Positions 62,888-64,000 of a stretch of 64,000 bases of DNA are shown here, piece by piece. How positions within the stretch are numbered: the stretch's first letter is position 1; each line of letters begins with the position of its first letter. Location: assembly GCF_019655055.1 (NCBI RefSeq), contig NZ_BPFA01000002.1, positions 186,001 to 250,000 of the forward strand, written 5' to 3'. Origin of the DNA: Shewanella sp. MBTL60-112-B2 (GTDB lineage: Bacteria > Pseudomonadota > Gammaproteobacteria > Enterobacterales > Shewanellaceae). The notes beneath the pieces were generated by a model. It did no database searches and was not told where the DNA came from. It was given only the letters and a program-made list of their open reading frames with translations. The position numbers and the translations under genes are program-made.

Positions 62888-62989
62888 AATAGGCTCCTTT
62901 AGCTAAGACGAAAGTGCGACAGTTTACGCTTCAATAAGCTTGCTTTATTGAGTTATAGTGACTTTATATTGCTAAAATCGGTCAAGTTG

Positions 62990-63775
62990 ATGGCGTTCAT
63001 CGTTCCCGAATTACCCCTGTTTGATTCTGAGCAGTTCCCGCAAGAGGCGGTTGCTCTACGATTAGTCGGCCAAAAAAACGATGCCGAAACGCCTTTGCAT
63101 CAACATCATAAATGTCAATTGGTGATGGCGTTAAGTGGATTTGTGAAGTGCAAAATTGATGATGCCATCTGGATTGTGCCACCAGATTGTGCAGTATGGA
63201 TCCCCAGCCAAGTTCCTCATAGCAATCAGATCTCTAAACATGCTGATGTGTGCATGCTGTTTATTCACCCAGAGATTGAAGGGATGCCGAGTAAGAGCTG
63301 TACCTTATCGGTAACACCGCTATTAAGGGAGTTGATTATTCACCTTGCTGCTCAGAAGCAAGATTATGCCGATGGTAGCGCTGCTGAGCGATTAGTTAGG
63401 GTACTGATAGACCAATTACAAAGTATGCCAACGGAGCATTATGATTTTCCTATCCCCAGTGAGCCTAGGTTAAAAGCGATAGCGCAAGCGTTAATCGCTG
63501 CACCTGATGATAGACGTACTGTCGCCCAGTGGGCGAATGAGTACGCCATGAGTGAACGTACCTTAGCAAGGTTGGTACAGAATGAAATTGGCTTAACCTT
63601 TGGTCGCTGGCGTGGACAGTTACATATTGTGTTAGCACTACAAAAACTCTCAGTAGGTGGTTCTGTGCAGCGAATTGCAGAAGAGTTAGGTTACGAGTCT
63701 GTCAGCGCGTTTATTACTTTTTTCAAAAAGACCTTGGGCCAATCACCTAAGAAATATATGAAACTAAAAGATTAG
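62990..63775 (+). CDS. NimR-like AraC family regulator
   Basis: A 261-residue regulator with a cupin-type N-terminal sensor (TPLHQHHKCQLVMALSGFVKCKID, VPPDCAVWIPSQVPHSN) and an AraC double helix-turn-helix at the C-terminus (TVAQWANEYAMSERTLARLVQNEIGLTFGRWRGQ and SVQRIAEELGYESVSAFITFFKKTLGQSPKKYM). The ATG at 62990 gives the expected beginning; the TTG at 62948 adds 14 residues. No good ribosome site is seen for either. An imperfect dyad CAATAAG / CTTTATTG lies at about 62932-62950 in the intergenic region and may be its operator. Confidence 0.88.
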   Translation: MAFIVPELPLFDSEQFPQEAVALRLVGQKNDAETPLHQHHKCQLVMALSGFVKCKIDDAIWIVPPDCAVWIPSQVPHSNQISKHADVCMLFIHPEIEGMPSKSCTLSVTPLLRELIIHLAAQKQDYADGSAAERLVRVLIDQLQSMPTEHYDFPIPSEPRLKAIAQALIAAPDDRRTVAQWANEYAMSERTLARLVQNEIGLTFGRWRGQLHIVLALQKLSVGGSVQRIAEELGYESVSAFITFFKKTLGQSPKKYMKLKD

Positions 63776-63811
63776 CCGCTCGATAACTGCAATTGTTTGA
63801 GGCTTTATCGG

Positions 63812-64000
63812 TTAAAGTTTTATGGTTTCTTTGTAGTTGCCGGTGCAAGAAAGTCCGCACATTTCATCGTAAGCGGTTTGATATTCAAGCTCTGCGACTT
63901 GATAACGATGACGTCGTAATAATTGCTTGGCTTGAGCAAGTGAAGTGACACATTGCACGCTGGTTTCCTCATCCAGTCGAATAAAGTTATCTTTGTCATC
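63812..64000 (-). CDS. C-terminal part of an unknown protein
   Basis: The last 62 codons of a reverse-strand gene that enters from the right edge. The visible part reads DDKDNFIRLDEETSVQCV, then AKQLLRRHRYQVAELEYQTA and ends ETIKL, with three cysteines (one in VQC, two in MCGLSC). I do not recognise it. Its start is outside the window. Confidence 0.6.
   Translation of the reverse strand, partial: DDKDNFIRLDEETSVQCVTSLAQAKQLLRRHRYQVAELEYQTAYDEMCGLSCTGNYKETIKL

Noticed and set aside
62322..62906. 194-codon plus-strand frame opposite the NimT-like gene
   Set aside because: Lies wholly antisense to a well-supported transporter gene and is not protein-like.

Overview
The window looks like a chromosomal segment of a marine gammaproteobacterium of the Shewanella type. 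I infer this from the gene content, not from a search: a split cysJIH / cobA-cysDN-permease-cysC sulfate assimilation locus, a RIO1-like kinase, a TIGR03899 protein, a Tat-exported multihaem cytochrome next to a lipoprotein resembling domain I of MtrC/OmcA, a three-subunit transhydrogenase and a RAYT transposase. Most of it is ordinary housekeeping sequence with short intergenic gaps and clear intrinsic terminators.

Layout. 1-5.1 kb: the start of an M16 peptidase, norR, an lpxL-type lipid A acyltransferase and hldE, with a 435-bp gap after lpxL that carries a run of small hairpins and a 7-bp tandem repeat. 5.1-11.1 kb: a gluzincin-like protein, a TetR regulator, a MipA/OmpV protein and pntAA-pntAB-pntB. 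11.5-15.8 kb: cysJ-cysI-cysH. 16.5-26.1 kb: an anchored hypothetical protein, a DUF3010 protein, a peroxiredoxin, a small AT-rich accessory patch (NTF2-like protein, frameshifted M23 peptidase, two small membrane proteins, dispersed repeats), a RIO kinase, an S41-like protein and pldA. 26.5-32.2 kb: cobA, cysD, cysN, a SLC13-type permease and cysC, completing sulfate activation and sirohaem supply for the cysJIH enzymes. 32.3-40.4 kb: TIGR03899, an MFS transporter, then a locus with Fur-box-like sites: porin, imelysin, di-haem oxidoreductase, followed by hemG and a cytochrome b-like protein. 40.5-43.1 kb: RAYT with REP-like hairpins, a 67-bp-period tandem duplication and a glycosyltransferase. 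43.1-49 kb: a DsbA-like protein with a CGNC site, a DUF4397 lipoprotein, a FidL-like and a ToxR/CadC-like pair, and a split-Soret-like cytochrome with its lipoprotein. 49-58.4 kb: a flippase-like protein, a DUF1877-like protein, an RNase D-like exonuclease, an unfamiliar membrane protein, arfA, a Cys-rich UPF0718 permease with paired operators, a Cys4 protein, an NhaC-type antiporter and a GNAT acetyltransferase. 58.4-64 kb: a LysR regulator divergent from an AaeAB-like efflux pair, a NimT/NimR-like pair, and the end of an unknown gene.

The observations I rate highest are: a chain of eight hairpins with 3-nt loops between norR and lpxL; an M23 peptidase whose two frames meet at the heptamer T TTT TTA inside the signal peptide; twin TTATTTC-N10-GAAATRA operators bracketing the promoter of the Cys-rich permease; and a RAYT that seems to lack the usual catalytic Tyr and whose Shine-Dalgarno lies inside a REP-like hairpin. 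I saw no CRISPR array, rRNA, tRNA, prophage or obvious defence island.
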